A DNA stretch of 64,000 bases, taken from Pseudomonas sp. S06B 330. Its GTDB lineage: Bacteria > Pseudomonadota > Gammaproteobacteria > Pseudomonadales > Pseudomonadaceae. The translations under genes and the position numbers were made by a program. How positions within the stretch are numbered: the stretch's first letter is position 1; each line of letters begins with the position of its first letter. The notes beneath the pieces are model-generated. The model saw only the letters and a program-made list of their open reading frames with translations. It did no database searches and was not told where the DNA came from. The stretch is taken from contig NZ_CP088149.1 in assembly GCF_002845275.2 (NCBI RefSeq), forward strand, positions 186,001 to 250,000, written 5' to 3'. This document shows, one piece after another, positions 47,362 to 56,176 of the stretch.

Positions 47362-48368
47362 TAACGCAGTACCTCCATATGAACATCAGCCGCCGTGAAG
47401 CGGGCGAAGGCCGCTTCCATGTCGCCGCCAGTGACGGCCAGGGTCAGCTGCCCATACGGGGTGTCTTTGATGCGGTCGATGCGGCCAGCGAGGATGCTGT
47501 AATCCACACCCGTCTCGCGGGCTACGGTGCCCAGCAGTGGGGCATAAGTGGAATCGCCCTGGAAGGTCAGGCGGACAATACGGCCCGGGACATGAGCGAA
47601 GTCGTCACGTTGTTCGTTCTCATCGATCTGCTCGTCTTCCTGGACGAAGCGCTTGGTAGTCGGGTGCTGCGGATGCAGGAATACATCGGCCACCGGACCA
47701 TGCTCAACAATTTGCCCTGCGTCCATCACCGCTACCCGGTCACAAACCCGGCGGATCACGTCCATTTCATGGGTGATCAGGACGATAGTCAGCTTCAGTT
47801 CACGGTTGATCTCGGCCAGCAACTGCAGGACCGAAGCGGTAGTCTGCGGGTCGAGGGCGCTGGTGGCTTCGTCGCAGAGCAGAATTTTCGGCTTGGTCGC
47901 AAGGGCGCGGGCAATGCCGACGCGTTGCTTCTGACCACCGGACAGCTGCGCCGGGTATTTTTTCGCGTGCTCGGACAAGCCCACGCGGGCGAGCAATTCG
48001 CTGACCCGGGTGTCGATCTCTTTGCGCGATAGCTCGCCAGCCAGAGTCAGCGGCAGGGCGACGTTATCGGCCACTGTCTTGGACGCCAGCAGGTTGAAGT
48101 GCTGGAAGATCATCCCGACTTGCTGGCGAAAGCGCCGCAGGTCGTTGGCGTTGAACGCGGTGACATCTTCACCGTCAACGATGATCTGGCCGCCGCTAGG
48201 AGCTTCCAGACGGTTGATCAGACGCAGCAACGTACTTTTACCGGCACCAGAATGGCCGATCAGTCCGAACACCTGGCCGTCTTCGACACTCAGGTTGGTC
48301 GGGTGCAGCGCGGGGATGTCCCTACCGGCGACGCGGTAGGTTTTGTGCACATTTTGAAACTCGATCAC
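47361..48368 (-). CDS. metN: Methionine ABC transporter ATP-binding protein
   Basis: A 335-residue ATPase. Walker [10 protein letters not shown] near residue 38, signature [15 protein letters not shown], Walker [13 protein letters not shown] and the switch ITHEMDVI are intact. A C-terminal NIL regulatory domain (residues about 260-335), which binds methionine and inhibits transport, completes it. It heads the metNIQ operon; no SAM riboswitch was recognised in the 225-base gap before it. Confidence 0.96.
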   Translation of the reverse strand: MIEFQNVHKTYRVAGRDIPALHPTNLSVEDGQVFGLIGHSGAGKSTLLRLINRLEAPSGGQIIVDGEDVTAFNANDLRRFRQQVGMIFQHFNLLASKTVADNVALPLTLAGELSRKEIDTRVSELLARVGLSEHAKKYPAQLSGGQKQRVGIARALATKPKILLCDEATSALDPQTTASVLQLLAEINRELKLTIVLITHEMDVIRRVCDRVAVMDAGQIVEHGPVADVFLHPQHPTTKRFVQEDEQIDENEQRDDFAHVPGRIVRLTFQGDSTYAPLLGTVARETGVDYSILAGRIDRIKDTPYGQLTLAVTGGDMEAAFARFTAADVHMEVLR

Positions 48369-48593
48369 GTAGCGAACCTTGTGGGGCGCATGAAATTTGG
48401 GTCAGCGGTTAGCCGGGGGCGCATTTTAGCCTGTTCGTATAGAGGTTCTTAGCATTTATTTTGCATTTGACCAATGCTGCAGGAATAACGCGATCAATGG
48501 TTAATCGGAATGAACGCTCAGCGGGCTCGGCCAGTCACTACTGAAAGGACCCGCCGTGGGGTCGAATCGAGACTGACCGAGGAGAGCGTTCCA

Positions 48594-50732
48594 ATGCCCA
48601 GCAAGAAGAATCCGCCCAAGGAAAGCCAACTGGCCGGCACCCAGACCCCGGACCGGGCCAACACCAACGCCAAGCTGCAAAGCCTGGAGACCTTTCGCAG
48701 TGATGCCACCGGCCAGGCGTTGCGCACCAATCAGGGGGTCAAGGTTGCCGATAACCAGAACACCCTCAAAGCCGGTGACCGTGGTCCTTCGCTGCTGGAA
48801 GACTTCATCATGCGTGAGAAAATCACGCACTTTGACCATGAGCGTATCCCGGAGCGTATTGTTCACGCCCGTGGCACCGGCGCCCATGGCTACTTCCAGA
48901 CTTACAAATCCCATGCGGCGTTGACCAAGGCGGGCTTCCTTCAGGACCCTGAGAAAGTCACCCCGGTGTTCGTGCGCTTTTCCACTGTACAAGGGCCGCG
49001 CGGTTCCGGGGATACGGTGCGTGATGTGCGTGGCTTCGCCGTGAAGTTTTTCACCGATGAAGGCAACTTCGACCTGGTCGGCAACAACATGCCGGTGTTC
49101 TTCATTCAGGACGCGATAAAGTTTCCTGACTTCGTTCATGCAGTAAAGCCTGAGCCGCATAACGAGATGCCCACCGGCGGCTCGGCGCATGACACCTTCT
49201 GGGACTTTGTTTCGCTGGTGCCGGAATCGGCGCACATGGTGATTTGGGCGATGTCCGACCGCGCCATCCCGAAAAGCCTGCGGACCATGCAAGGCTTTGG
49301 TGTTCACACCTTCAGGATGGTCAATGCTCAGGGTAAATCGAGCTTCGTAAAGTTCCATTGGAAGCCCAAGGCAGGTGTCTGTTCGCTGTTATGGGACGAA
49401 GCGCAGAAGCTTGCGGGCAAAGATACCGACTACCATCGGCGCGATCTTTGGGAGGCGATTGAAACCGGCAACTACCCGGAGTGGGAGTTCGGTGTGCAGA
49501 TCGTCGCGGAAGAGGATGAGCATGCATTTGATTTCGACCTGCTCGACCCGACCAAGATCATCCCCGAAGAACTGGTGCCGGTGATCCCGTTGGGCAAGAT
49601 GGTGCTCAACCGCAATCCGGACAATTTCTTTGCTGAAACCGAGCAGGTTGCCTTTTGCCCGGGGCATATCGTCCCCGGCATCGACTTTTCCAACGACCCG
49701 TTGCTGCAGGGGCGCTTGTTCTCCTACACCGATACGCAAATCAGCCGACTTGGCGGTCCGAACTTCCACGAGATTCCGATCAACCGCCCGCTGGCGCCGA
49801 ACCATAACGGCCAACGTGACGCCCAGCACCGGGTTACCCTGGACAAGGGCCGGGCCTCTTACGAGCCCAACTCAATTGATGGCGGCTGGCCCAAGGAGAC
49901 GCCACCCGCCGCCAGTGATGGCGGTTTCGAGTCGTATCCTGAGCGGATCGAAGCGCACAAGGTCCGCCAGCGCAGCCCTTCCTTTGCCGACCACTTCTCC
50001 CAGGCGCGGCTGTTCTTCAACAGCATGAGCAACACGGAGAAGGAGCACATTATCAGCGCTTACAGCTTTGAGCTGGGCAAGGTCGAACGCGAACATATCC
50101 GGGCTCGGGAAGTGAACGAGATCCTCGCCAACATCGATTTGAAGCTGGCCGCACGGGTTGCCGAGAACCTAGGGCTGCCAGCGCCGAAACAGGGCACGGT
50201 AGCAGTACCTGAGACCAGCCTGAAAAAGTCGCCGGCCCTGAGCCAGATGAATTTGCTGGGCGAAGGCATCAAGGGCCGCAAAGTTGCGGTGCTGGTGGCT
50301 GATGGTGTGGATGGCGACAGCGTCGACACGTTGGTCAAAGCGCTAGAAGCCGAAAGTGCTCAGATCAAACTGCTTGGTCCTACCTCGGCGCCGGTCAAGA
50401 CCGCGCAGGGTAAAGCCCTGGCTGTGGACGCATCAATGGAGGGTCTGCCGTCGGTAGTGTTCGATGCACTCTGGGTGCCTGCCGGCAAGGCATCGCTACA
50501 AACGTTGGCGGCCAGCGGTGTGGCGCTGCATTTCCTGCTTGAGGCTTACAAGCACTTGAAGCCCATCGGGCTTGCCAGTGAGGCGCAGCCGCTGCTGGAC
50601 AAACTGGGCTTGAAGGCCGACAGCGGCTTGCTGTTGGGCAGCGATGCGAAAGCCTACAAGGCCTTTATCAAGGCCATCGGCAAGCATCGAGTGTGGGAGC
50701 GTGAGGCTGCAGCGCAGGCGATTCCAGCCTAG
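48594..50732 (+). CDS. katE: Large-subunit catalase (KatE/HPII type)
   Basis: Clade 2 heme catalase of 712 residues that breaks down hydrogen peroxide. The distal-His segment [12 protein letters not shown] and [21 protein letters not shown] are intact, the proximal heme Tyr lies in [16 protein letters not shown], and a C-terminal DJ-1/PfpI-like domain ([18 protein letters not shown], residues about 590-705) is present, as in HPII. ATG 48594 has GAGGAG; the frame is open 28 codons upstream. Alone, divergent from metN. Confidence 0.95.
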   Translation: MPSKKNPPKESQLAGTQTPDRANTNAKLQSLETFRSDATGQALRTNQGVKVADNQNTLKAGDRGPSLLEDFIMREKITHFDHERIPERIVHARGTGAHGYFQTYKSHAALTKAGFLQDPEKVTPVFVRFSTVQGPRGSGDTVRDVRGFAVKFFTDEGNFDLVGNNMPVFFIQDAIKFPDFVHAVKPEPHNEMPTGGSAHDTFWDFVSLVPESAHMVIWAMSDRAIPKSLRTMQGFGVHTFRMVNAQGKSSFVKFHWKPKAGVCSLLWDEAQKLAGKDTDYHRRDLWEAIETGNYPEWEFGVQIVAEEDEHAFDFDLLDPTKIIPEELVPVIPLGKMVLNRNPDNFFAETEQVAFCPGHIVPGIDFSNDPLLQGRLFSYTDTQISRLGGPNFHEIPINRPLAPNHNGQRDAQHRVTLDKGRASYEPNSIDGGWPKETPPAASDGGFESYPERIEAHKVRQRSPSFADHFSQARLFFNSMSNTEKEHIISAYSFELGKVEREHIRAREVNEILANIDLKLAARVAENLGLPAPKQGTVAVPETSLKKSPALSQMNLLGEGIKGRKVAVLVADGVDGDSVDTLVKALEAESAQIKLLGPTSAPVKTAQGKALAVDASMEGLPSVVFDALWVPAGKASLQTLAASGVALHFLLEAYKHLKPIGLASEAQPLLDKLGLKADSGLLLGSDAKAYKAFIKAIGKHRVWEREAAAQAIPA

Positions 50733-50741
50733 AGGCGGCTA

Positions 50742-50763
50742 CGGGTGCCCTTCTGGGCACCCG
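50742..50763. terminator. Hairpin between convergent katE and lipoprotein genes
   Basis: CGGGTGCCC-TTCT-GGGCACCCG is a perfect nine-pair hairpin in the short gap between the katE stop and the stop of the convergent gene. The following bases are CTTATTC, a poor U tract, so it may act as a terminator for either side. Confidence 0.55.
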
Positions 50764-50768
50764 CTTAT

Positions 50769-51482
50769 TCAAGGGCGGCGTGGCACCAGCACCGCTTGCG
50801 CCGGCTGGTTGCGATGGATTTCGTGGGTCTGGTTCAGAGCGAACTCGTTGTCCAGCTTATGCACCCGTTTGCCCAGCAGTGTCTTCAGCCATGGGGCGTC
50901 ATCCTTGCGCGGCACCTGGAATACCACATCGCACTGGTAATTCACGACGTCAGCGGCGATGTCATCCAGTTGTCGACGCATTTCCCGAATATTGGTGGTT
51001 TTCAGCGCCACAACGGTACTTTCAGCGGTTGGGTCGATCAGCTTCGCCGCTGGGCGTGCCTCGGCAGCCTTGAGCGCCGCTTCGGCCTTGTCCAGTTCAT
51101 CCTTGCGTGCCTGGGCAATGGCGCCATTGACGCCACCGGTTAGCGCCGGTGCTTTGGGCATCAGGGCGCGGGCACGGCTTAGGGCGGTGGCGGCAGCGTT
51201 GACGTCACCCTTTTGCAGGACGATCTGGCTGCGTTGCAGGTAGGCTTCAGCCAGCTTGCGCTGATATTGCTCGACCCGGCTGTCGTTGGGAGCCTGGGCC
51301 TGCAACGCGGCCAACTGATCTTCGGCGGTAGCCAGCTCACTGCTGGCGATGCTTTGCTCCAACTGCTGCCAGGCATCAGCCTGAGCAGTTGTGCCAGCGT
51401 TATCGGTGGGGGTGCTGGAGCACGCAGCCAGGATCAGCGAAAACGCGGCAAGGAGCAGATAACGGGAGGCGAACGGCTTCAT
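50769..51482 (-). CDS. TPR-like lipoprotein (PA5502 type)
   Basis: A 237-residue protein with a lipobox (LILAACSS near residue 20). The middle third is helical and repeat-like (AEDQLAALQAQAP, AEAYLQRSQIVLQKGDVNAA), suggesting TPR units. The C-terminal part, RKDDAPWLKTLLGKRVHKLD, is not recognised. It lies next to the zinc-uptake genes as in P. aeruginosa; a role in zinc uptake is not shown. Confidence 0.78.
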   Translation of the reverse strand: MKPFASRYLLLAAFSLILAACSSTPTDNAGTTAQADAWQQLEQSIASSELATAEDQLAALQAQAPNDSRVEQYQRKLAEAYLQRSQIVLQKGDVNAAATALSRARALMPKAPALTGGVNGAIAQARKDELDKAEAALKAAEARPAAKLIDPTAESTVVALKTTNIREMRRQLDDIAADVVNYQCDVVFQVPRKDDAPWLKTLLGKRVHKLDNEFALNQTHEIHRNQPAQAVLVPRRP

Positions 51483-51613
51483 TCCTGCGTCTCTCTATTT
51501 GCGCAAAAAGCGAGCAAGTCTACACCCAGTCCGCAGACTCGAAAATAACTCTTCAGAGCCCTGCACGATTTAAATGTCGCAGGGTGCAACCGGCGCGGCT
51601 GCAGACAGGGGCG

Positions 51614-52396
51614 TCAGCGACGTGGCAAGGCCAAGCTCAGCAAGAATAGCACTGCCGCGCAGACCACGATCGAAGGGCCAGCCGGCGTGTCCTTGAACCA
51701 GGACAAGGCCAGGCCGCCGCACACCGCGGTAACCCCCAGCAGGCTGGCACCCAGGGCCATCTGTTCGGGAGAGCGGGCGTGACGTTGCGCCGCCGCGGCA
51801 GGAATGATCAGCAGCGAGGTGATTAACAGTACGCCGACGATTTTCATCGCGACAGCAATCACTACGGCGATCAATAGCATTAGCGCCAGACGCAGCGTGG
51901 CCACGGGCAGGCCTTCGACCATGGCCAGTTCTTCATGCACGGTCACCGCTAGCAGCGGGCGCCAGAGCACTACCAGCAGCAATAGCACGGCGGCGCTGCC
52001 GCCGAGGATCCAGGCCAGGTCGCTCGGGCTGATCGCCAGCAGGTCACCGAACAGATAGGCCATCAAGTCGATGCGTACATCGTGCATGAAACTCAGCACC
52101 ACCAGACCAAGGGACAGGGTACTTGGCGCGAGGATGCCCAGCAGGGTGTCGGAGGCCAACGGCTGGCGTTGCTGCAGGGTGACCAGCAGCAACGCCAGTA
52201 ACAGGCAGCCGACCGTCACCGCCAACGCCGGGCTGATATCCAGCACAAAACCCAATGCCACGCCTAACAGCGCGGCGTGGGAGAGGGTGTCGCCAAAGTA
52301 GGCCATGCGCCGCCAGACCACGAATGACCCCAAGGGGCCGGCAACCAGCGCCAAGGCCAAGCCTGCAAGCAGGGCGTAAAGGAGAAAATCAGCCAT
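51614..52396 (-). CDS. znuB: Zinc ABC transporter permease
   Basis: A 260-residue ABC-3 family permease with about seven membrane helices, the channel for Zn2+. It starts [20 protein letters not shown], followed by [21 protein letters not shown], which is the family signature. It overlaps znuC by eight bases, so it is coupled, and is last in the zur-znuC-znuB operon. Confidence 0.95.
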   Translation of the reverse strand: MADFLLYALLAGLALALVAGPLGSFVVWRRMAYFGDTLSHAALLGVALGFVLDISPALAVTVGCLLLALLLVTLQQRQPLASDTLLGILAPSTLSLGLVVLSFMHDVRIDLMAYLFGDLLAISPSDLAWILGGSAAVLLLLVVLWRPLLAVTVHEELAMVEGLPVATLRLALMLLIAVVIAVAMKIVGVLLITSLLIIPAAAAQRHARSPEQMALGASLLGVTAVCGGLALSWFKDTPAGPSIVVCAAVLFLLSLALPRR

Positions 52397-53168
52397 GCTT
52401 GCAGTGCTCTCCGTGTACGTGCCCGGCTTGGGCCGGGGTTACTACCGAGCCATGCAGGTCATGGGCATGGTCGTGGTGGTGATGGTAGATCGCCAGGCTT
52501 GGCGCGTTGTTGCCGAACAGCTCAACAAAGGCCGGGTCGCCGCTGACCTGCTCTGGGTGACCCGAGCAGCAGACATGACGGTTCAGGCAGACCACTTGGT
52601 CTGTGGTACTCATGACCAGATGCAGATCATGGGAGACCATCAGCACGCCGCAACCATGGCGGTCACGCAGGCGGGTGATCAGGCTGTACAGCTCGGCCTG
52701 GCCGGCCACATCGACGCCTTGCACCGGCTCATCAAGCACCAGCAGCTCAGGCTCGCGCAGCAGCGCCCGGGCTAGCAGTACACGCTGCATTTCACCGCCG
52801 GAAATACCTTGGATCGGGCTGTCGATCACCTGTTCGGCGCCAACTTCATTCAACGCGCTCAGGGCTGCCGTGCGGTCGACGCCAGGGACCAGACGCAGAA
52901 AGCGCAACACCGATAGCGGCAAGGTAGCATCCACCTGCAGTTTCTGTGGCATATAGCCAATGCGCAGGCGCGGCTTGCGCCAGACCTTGCCGGTATGAGG
53001 TTTGAGCAAACCCAGTACGGCACGCACCAGGGTGGTTTTACCTGCCCCGTTGGGGCCGATCAGGGTGACAATCTGGCCGGGCTCTACCGCCAGGTCGATG
53101 CTGTCGAGCACCGCTTGCCCGGAGAACGCCACGCCGACCTGTTCAAGGCGAATCAGCGCATTGCTCAT
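52389..53168 (-). CDS. znuC: Zinc ABC transporter ATP-binding protein
   Basis: A 259-residue ATPase with Walker [10 protein letters not shown], signature [15 protein letters not shown] and Walker [13 protein letters not shown]. The C-terminal tail is strikingly His-rich ([12 protein letters not shown], then [10 protein letters not shown]) and probably binds zinc. ATG 53168 shares a base with the zur stop. Long open frames extending further upstream lie inside zur and were rejected. Confidence 0.95.
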   Translation of the reverse strand: MSNALIRLEQVGVAFSGQAVLDSIDLAVEPGQIVTLIGPNGAGKTTLVRAVLGLLKPHTGKVWRKPRLRIGYMPQKLQVDATLPLSVLRFLRLVPGVDRTAALSALNEVGAEQVIDSPIQGISGGEMQRVLLARALLREPELLVLDEPVQGVDVAGQAELYSLITRLRDRHGCGVLMVSHDLHLVMSTTDQVVCLNRHVCCSGHPEQVSGDPAFVELFGNNAPSLAIYHHHHDHAHDLHGSVVTPAQAGHVHGEHCKHG

Positions 53169-53650
53169 CAGGCGCTCCGGCAGTTGCTGCACAGGCCGAC
53201 CACTTCGACGGTCTGCGTCTCGACGCTGAAGCCGACGTCCTTGGCGCTGGCAACGATGGCATCGCTGATGCTGGTTTGTTCCAGCTCGATCGCTACGTGG
53301 CATTCGCGACAGATCAGAAACTGCCCTTGGTGGGCATGTTCCGGATGGCTGCAACCGATAAAGGCGTTGAGCGATGCGATGCGATGCACCAGGCTGTTTT
53401 CCAGGAGGAAGTCCAGGGCTCGATAGACAGTTGGTGGCGCCGCCCGCCGACCATCCTGCTCGCTCAGTACGGCGAGTATGTCGTAGGCGCCCAGCGGTTT
53501 GTGGCTTTGCCAGACCAGTTCCAGCACCCGGCGGCGCAAGGCCGTCAGGCGTAACCCCTGGCGTGCGCACAGGGCATCGGCCTCGGCCAGGGCGCTATGG
53601 ACGCAATGGGAGTGGTCGTGGGGGCGGTTGGCCAGCGGGGTTTTAGGCAT
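53168..53650 (-). CDS. zur: Zinc uptake regulator Zur (Np20-like)
   Basis: A 160-residue Fur-family repressor that senses zinc. Winged-helix features include [25 protein letters not shown]; the metal-binding region is [19 protein letters not shown], with a second Cys pair in CSNC near the end. First gene of the zur-znuC-znuB operon, divergent from znuA over a 66-base gap that carries a likely Zur box. Confidence 0.94.
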   Translation of the reverse strand: MPKTPLANRPHDHSHCVHSALAEADALCARQGLRLTALRRRVLELVWQSHKPLGAYDILAVLSEQDGRRAAPPTVYRALDFLLENSLVHRIASLNAFIGCSHPEHAHQGQFLICRECHVAIELEQTSISDAIVASAKDVGFSVETQTVEVVGLCSNCRSA

Positions 53651-53676
53651 GGGCGGCGACGGTTCTGATTAGAGAC

Positions 53677-53689
53677 GTTATTATGTTAC
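53677..53689. promoter_or_regulatory. Likely Zur box
   Basis: GTTATTATGTTAC is an imperfect dyad resembling the GTTATANNATAAC-type Zur box. It lies midway between the divergent zur and znuA starts, where one site could repress both. Confidence is moderate because three of the palindromic positions do not match. Confidence 0.5.
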
Positions 53690-53716
53690 CTGTTCCTGCC
53701 CCTTTGAGTGGTCATC

Positions 53717-54640
53717 GTGTCCCGATTTTTTGCCCTTTTTGTCGCTTTTATTGCCACCTTGGTGATGGCCCAGGCACAGGCTGAAGTCCGTGTCCTGACC
53801 AGTATCAAGCCCCTGCAACAGATCGCTGCAGCGGTTCAGGACGGTGTCGGCACACCTGAAGTGCTGCTGCCGCCAGGCGCGTCTGCGCATCACTATGCGC
53901 TGCGTCCCTCTGACGTACGGCGGGTGAATGACTACGACCTTCTGTACTGGATAGGGCCGGACATGGAGGGCTTTCTGCCGCGGGTACTCAAGGGCCGCAG
54001 CAAGTCCAGCGTCGCTATCCAGGGCCTGCCCGGCTTGCAGTTGCGCCACTTTGGTGAAGACAGCCAATCCCACGATCATGATGGCGATGCCGACGAGCAT
54101 GACCACGATCATCGCCCCGGCAGTCTGGATGCTCACTTATGGCTGTCGTCGGTTAATGCCCGAGTGATTGCCGCGAAGATGGCCAGCGACCTGAGCGCTG
54201 CCGATCCGGCCAATGCCGGTCGTTATCAAAGCAACCTGAAAGCGTTTGGCGAGCGTCTGGACGCTTTGGACCTGCGCCTGAAAAAGCGCTTGGCGGGTAT
54301 TAGCGGCAAACCCTTTTTCGTTTTCCATGAAGCCTTCGATTACTTCGAGTCGGCCTACGGTCTTAAGCATACCGGGGTGTTCAGTGTCGCTGCCGAAGTG
54401 CAGCCAGGGGCCCAGCATGTGGCGGCAATGCGCAAGCGTCTGCAGGAAGTGGGCAAGACCTGTGTGTTCAGTGAGCCACCGCTGCGCCCGCGTCTGGCCG
54501 AAACGCTGACGGCGGGCTTGCCGGTTACCTTGGCTGAGCTGGATGCCCTGGGTGGGACTGCATCGGTCAATGCTCAAGGGTATGAGCAGTTGCTGGAAAA
54601 TCTTGGTAATGATCTGGCAGGGTGCTTGGAGAAGCTCTAG
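53717..54640 (+). CDS. znuA: Zinc ABC transporter substrate-binding protein
   Basis: A 307-residue periplasmic binding protein. The signal peptide (SRFFALFVAFIATLVMAQAQA) is followed by RVLTSIKPLQQI and LPPGASAHHYALRPSD with the zinc His. A His/Asp-rich loop, SHDHDGDADEHDHDHR, near residues 118-133 is the mobile zinc-collecting loop of ZnuA. FHEAFDYFESAYGL holds another ligand. The GTG at 53717 fits homologues; GTG 53708 is also in frame. Confidence 0.93.
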   Translation: MSRFFALFVAFIATLVMAQAQAEVRVLTSIKPLQQIAAAVQDGVGTPEVLLPPGASAHHYALRPSDVRRVNDYDLLYWIGPDMEGFLPRVLKGRSKSSVAIQGLPGLQLRHFGEDSQSHDHDGDADEHDHDHRPGSLDAHLWLSSVNARVIAAKMASDLSAADPANAGRYQSNLKAFGERLDALDLRLKKRLAGISGKPFFVFHEAFDYFESAYGLKHTGVFSVAAEVQPGAQHVAAMRKRLQEVGKTCVFSEPPLRPRLAETLTAGLPVTLAELDALGGTASVNAQGYEQLLENLGNDLAGCLEKL

Positions 54641-54652
54641 CACTGGATAGGC

Positions 54653-54768
54653 TGTAGCCGCTGCCGCCAGGCTGCGATCGACTGCGAAGCAGTCGTCAAT
54701 CAGTCACCATAATGAGCTAGAAAGACGGCCGTTTCACGGCCGATCGCAGCCTGGCGGCAGCGGCTACA
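54653..54768. repeat. REP family A, inverted pair (copy 4)
   Basis: GCCGCTGCCGCCAGGCTGCG and its inverted partner about 65 bases on, between the convergent znuA and thrB. Confidence 0.88.
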
Positions 54769-54796
54769 GCCATATCACCAGTGATGTAGGCAGCCC

Positions 54797-55747
54797 TTAC
54801 AAGGCAAACGGTAAAGCGATTTCCACGTGCTGGCGCGCCGCCAGGCGCACTTCGAAATCGGCCGGATCGTGAATCAGCACGTCCATCCCGGCAAACGACT
54901 CAGCAGCAATCAAGCGCGACAGCCAGAAGCGTACGCAGGCAATGCGCAGCATCACGGGCCACAGCTGCGCTTCGGCTGCGCTGAATGGCCGTAGCCCCGC
55001 ATATGCGCCCAGCAACGCCCGCGCCCGTGGACCGTCAATCTTGCCCTGCTCGTCACAGCACCAGTCATTGAGGGTGATGGCCAGGTCATAAAGCATCGGT
55101 CCGGAGCACGCGTTGTAAAAGTCGATCACTCCGGTCAGGTGAGTCCCTTCGAACAGCACGTTGTCACGAAACAGGTCGGCGTGCAGGTTGGCCCGTGGTA
55201 GCGCCATGATCTGTGCCTGGTGTGCACTGATCTCGTCCAGGCAACCTTGGAGCAACTGACGCTGTTGCGGGTTCAGGCGCGGCATCAGTTCAGCACCGGT
55301 CTCCAGCATCCAGTCCAGGCCGCGGTCGGTCTTGCGTTCCAGCACCTTGTCACGGGTGGCCAGGTGCAGGTGGCCAAGCCATTCGCCGATCTGCACACAA
55401 TGCTGATTGTTGACTTCCTTGATGTGCTTGCCGGACAGCCGCGGCTGCAGCAGCGCCGGCTTGCCGGCCAGCTCGCGCAGGGCCACACCGTCAGTGCCGC
55501 GCAAGGCGTAAGGCACCGGCAGGTCGGCGTCATGCAGCACGTCGAGCAGTTCAATGAAGAACGGCAGGTCCTGGATCGGTCCGCGTTCGACCAGCGTCAG
55601 CACGTACTCTCCCTGTTCCAGACTGACAAAGAAGTTGCTGTTCTCGGTACCGGCGGCAATACCCTGGAAGTCCCGCAGGCGGCCAAGGCCATACGGCGCC
55701 AGAAAGGTTTCCAGCTCAGGCCGGGTCAGGGGGGTGAAGACTGACAT
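54797..55747 (-). CDS. thrB: Homoserine kinase (APH-type)
   Basis: A 316-residue aminoglycoside-phosphotransferase-fold homoserine kinase that makes O-phosphohomoserine for threonine synthesis. It starts MSVFTPLTRPELETFLAPYG; LPRANLHADLFRDNVLF is the catalytic loop and GVIDFYNACSG carries the metal Asp. No Shine-Dalgarno is visible before the ATG at 55747; instead two overlapping hairpins lie there. Confidence 0.93.
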   Translation of the reverse strand: MSVFTPLTRPELETFLAPYGLGRLRDFQGIAAGTENSNFFVSLEQGEYVLTLVERGPIQDLPFFIELLDVLHDADLPVPYALRGTDGVALRELAGKPALLQPRLSGKHIKEVNNQHCVQIGEWLGHLHLATRDKVLERKTDRGLDWMLETGAELMPRLNPQQRQLLQGCLDEISAHQAQIMALPRANLHADLFRDNVLFEGTHLTGVIDFYNACSGPMLYDLAITLNDWCCDEQGKIDGPRARALLGAYAGLRPFSAAEAQLWPVMLRIACVRFWLSRLIAAESFAGMDVLIHDPADFEVRLAARQHVEIALPFAL

Positions 55748-55757
55748 GATCAAAAAT

Positions 55758-55789
55758 TGCCCATACGGGCACTTCTGCAGGGAAGTGCC
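55758..55789 (-). promoter_or_regulatory. Two overlapping hairpins before thrB, attenuator-like
   Basis: On the minus strand, GGCACTTC and GAAGTGCC pair over a six-base loop, and directly after it TGCCC pairs with GGGCA over GTAT, followed by ATTTTTG. The bases TGCC are used by both stems, so the two cannot form together. The second stem with its U run looks like a terminator and ends 11 bases before the thrB ATG. Confidence 0.5.
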
Positions 55790-55811
55790 AGGTTTATGTG
55801 AAGGGTACGGC

Positions 55812-56102
55812 TTACTTCCACTCGAAGATCTTCCACGACGGGATCAGCATGTCCGGCTGGTCCGAGCGAACGAAGTTGGCATCCGTACCGTCGGCGCGTA
55901 CCAGGAAATAAGGTTTACCGCCTTTCGGGGTGACCTTGATTGCATACAGGAAGCCGTTCTGGCGGTATTCCTGAATGGTCTTGTCGCCTTCCGTGCGAAT
56001 GGTTACTTCCGGATCCGCCGTTGGCGCGTCATCCGCAGCCAAGGCAACGACCGGAGTGACTGCCAGCAGGCTGAGCAGCAACAGGCGATTTAGTGTACGC
56101 AT
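55812..56102 (-). CDS. DUF2782 secreted protein
   Basis: A 96-residue protein with a signal peptide (RLLLLSLLAVTPVVALAA) and a DUF2782 domain with TIRTEGDKTIQEYRQNGFLY and KVTPKGGKPYFLVRADG. Periplasmic, function unknown. It lies just upstream of thrB and downstream of the polA promoter region on the opposite strand; a conserved neighbour pair in Pseudomonas. Confidence 0.88.
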   Translation of the reverse strand: MRTLNRLLLLSLLAVTPVVALAADDAPTADPEVTIRTEGDKTIQEYRQNGFLYAIKVTPKGGKPYFLVRADGTDANFVRSDQPDMLIPSWKIFEWK

Positions 56103-56176
56103 GATAACCTTGTCCCTTTGTCGTCAATGTTCCGGACATTCTAGCGCCGGGCCCGTCGAAAAGGTTGATTCTGCTC

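Noticed and set aside
48369..48593. A SAM riboswitch in front of metN
   Set aside because: No SAM-riboswitch-like core was seen in the gap; the region is AT-rich without clear paired stems.
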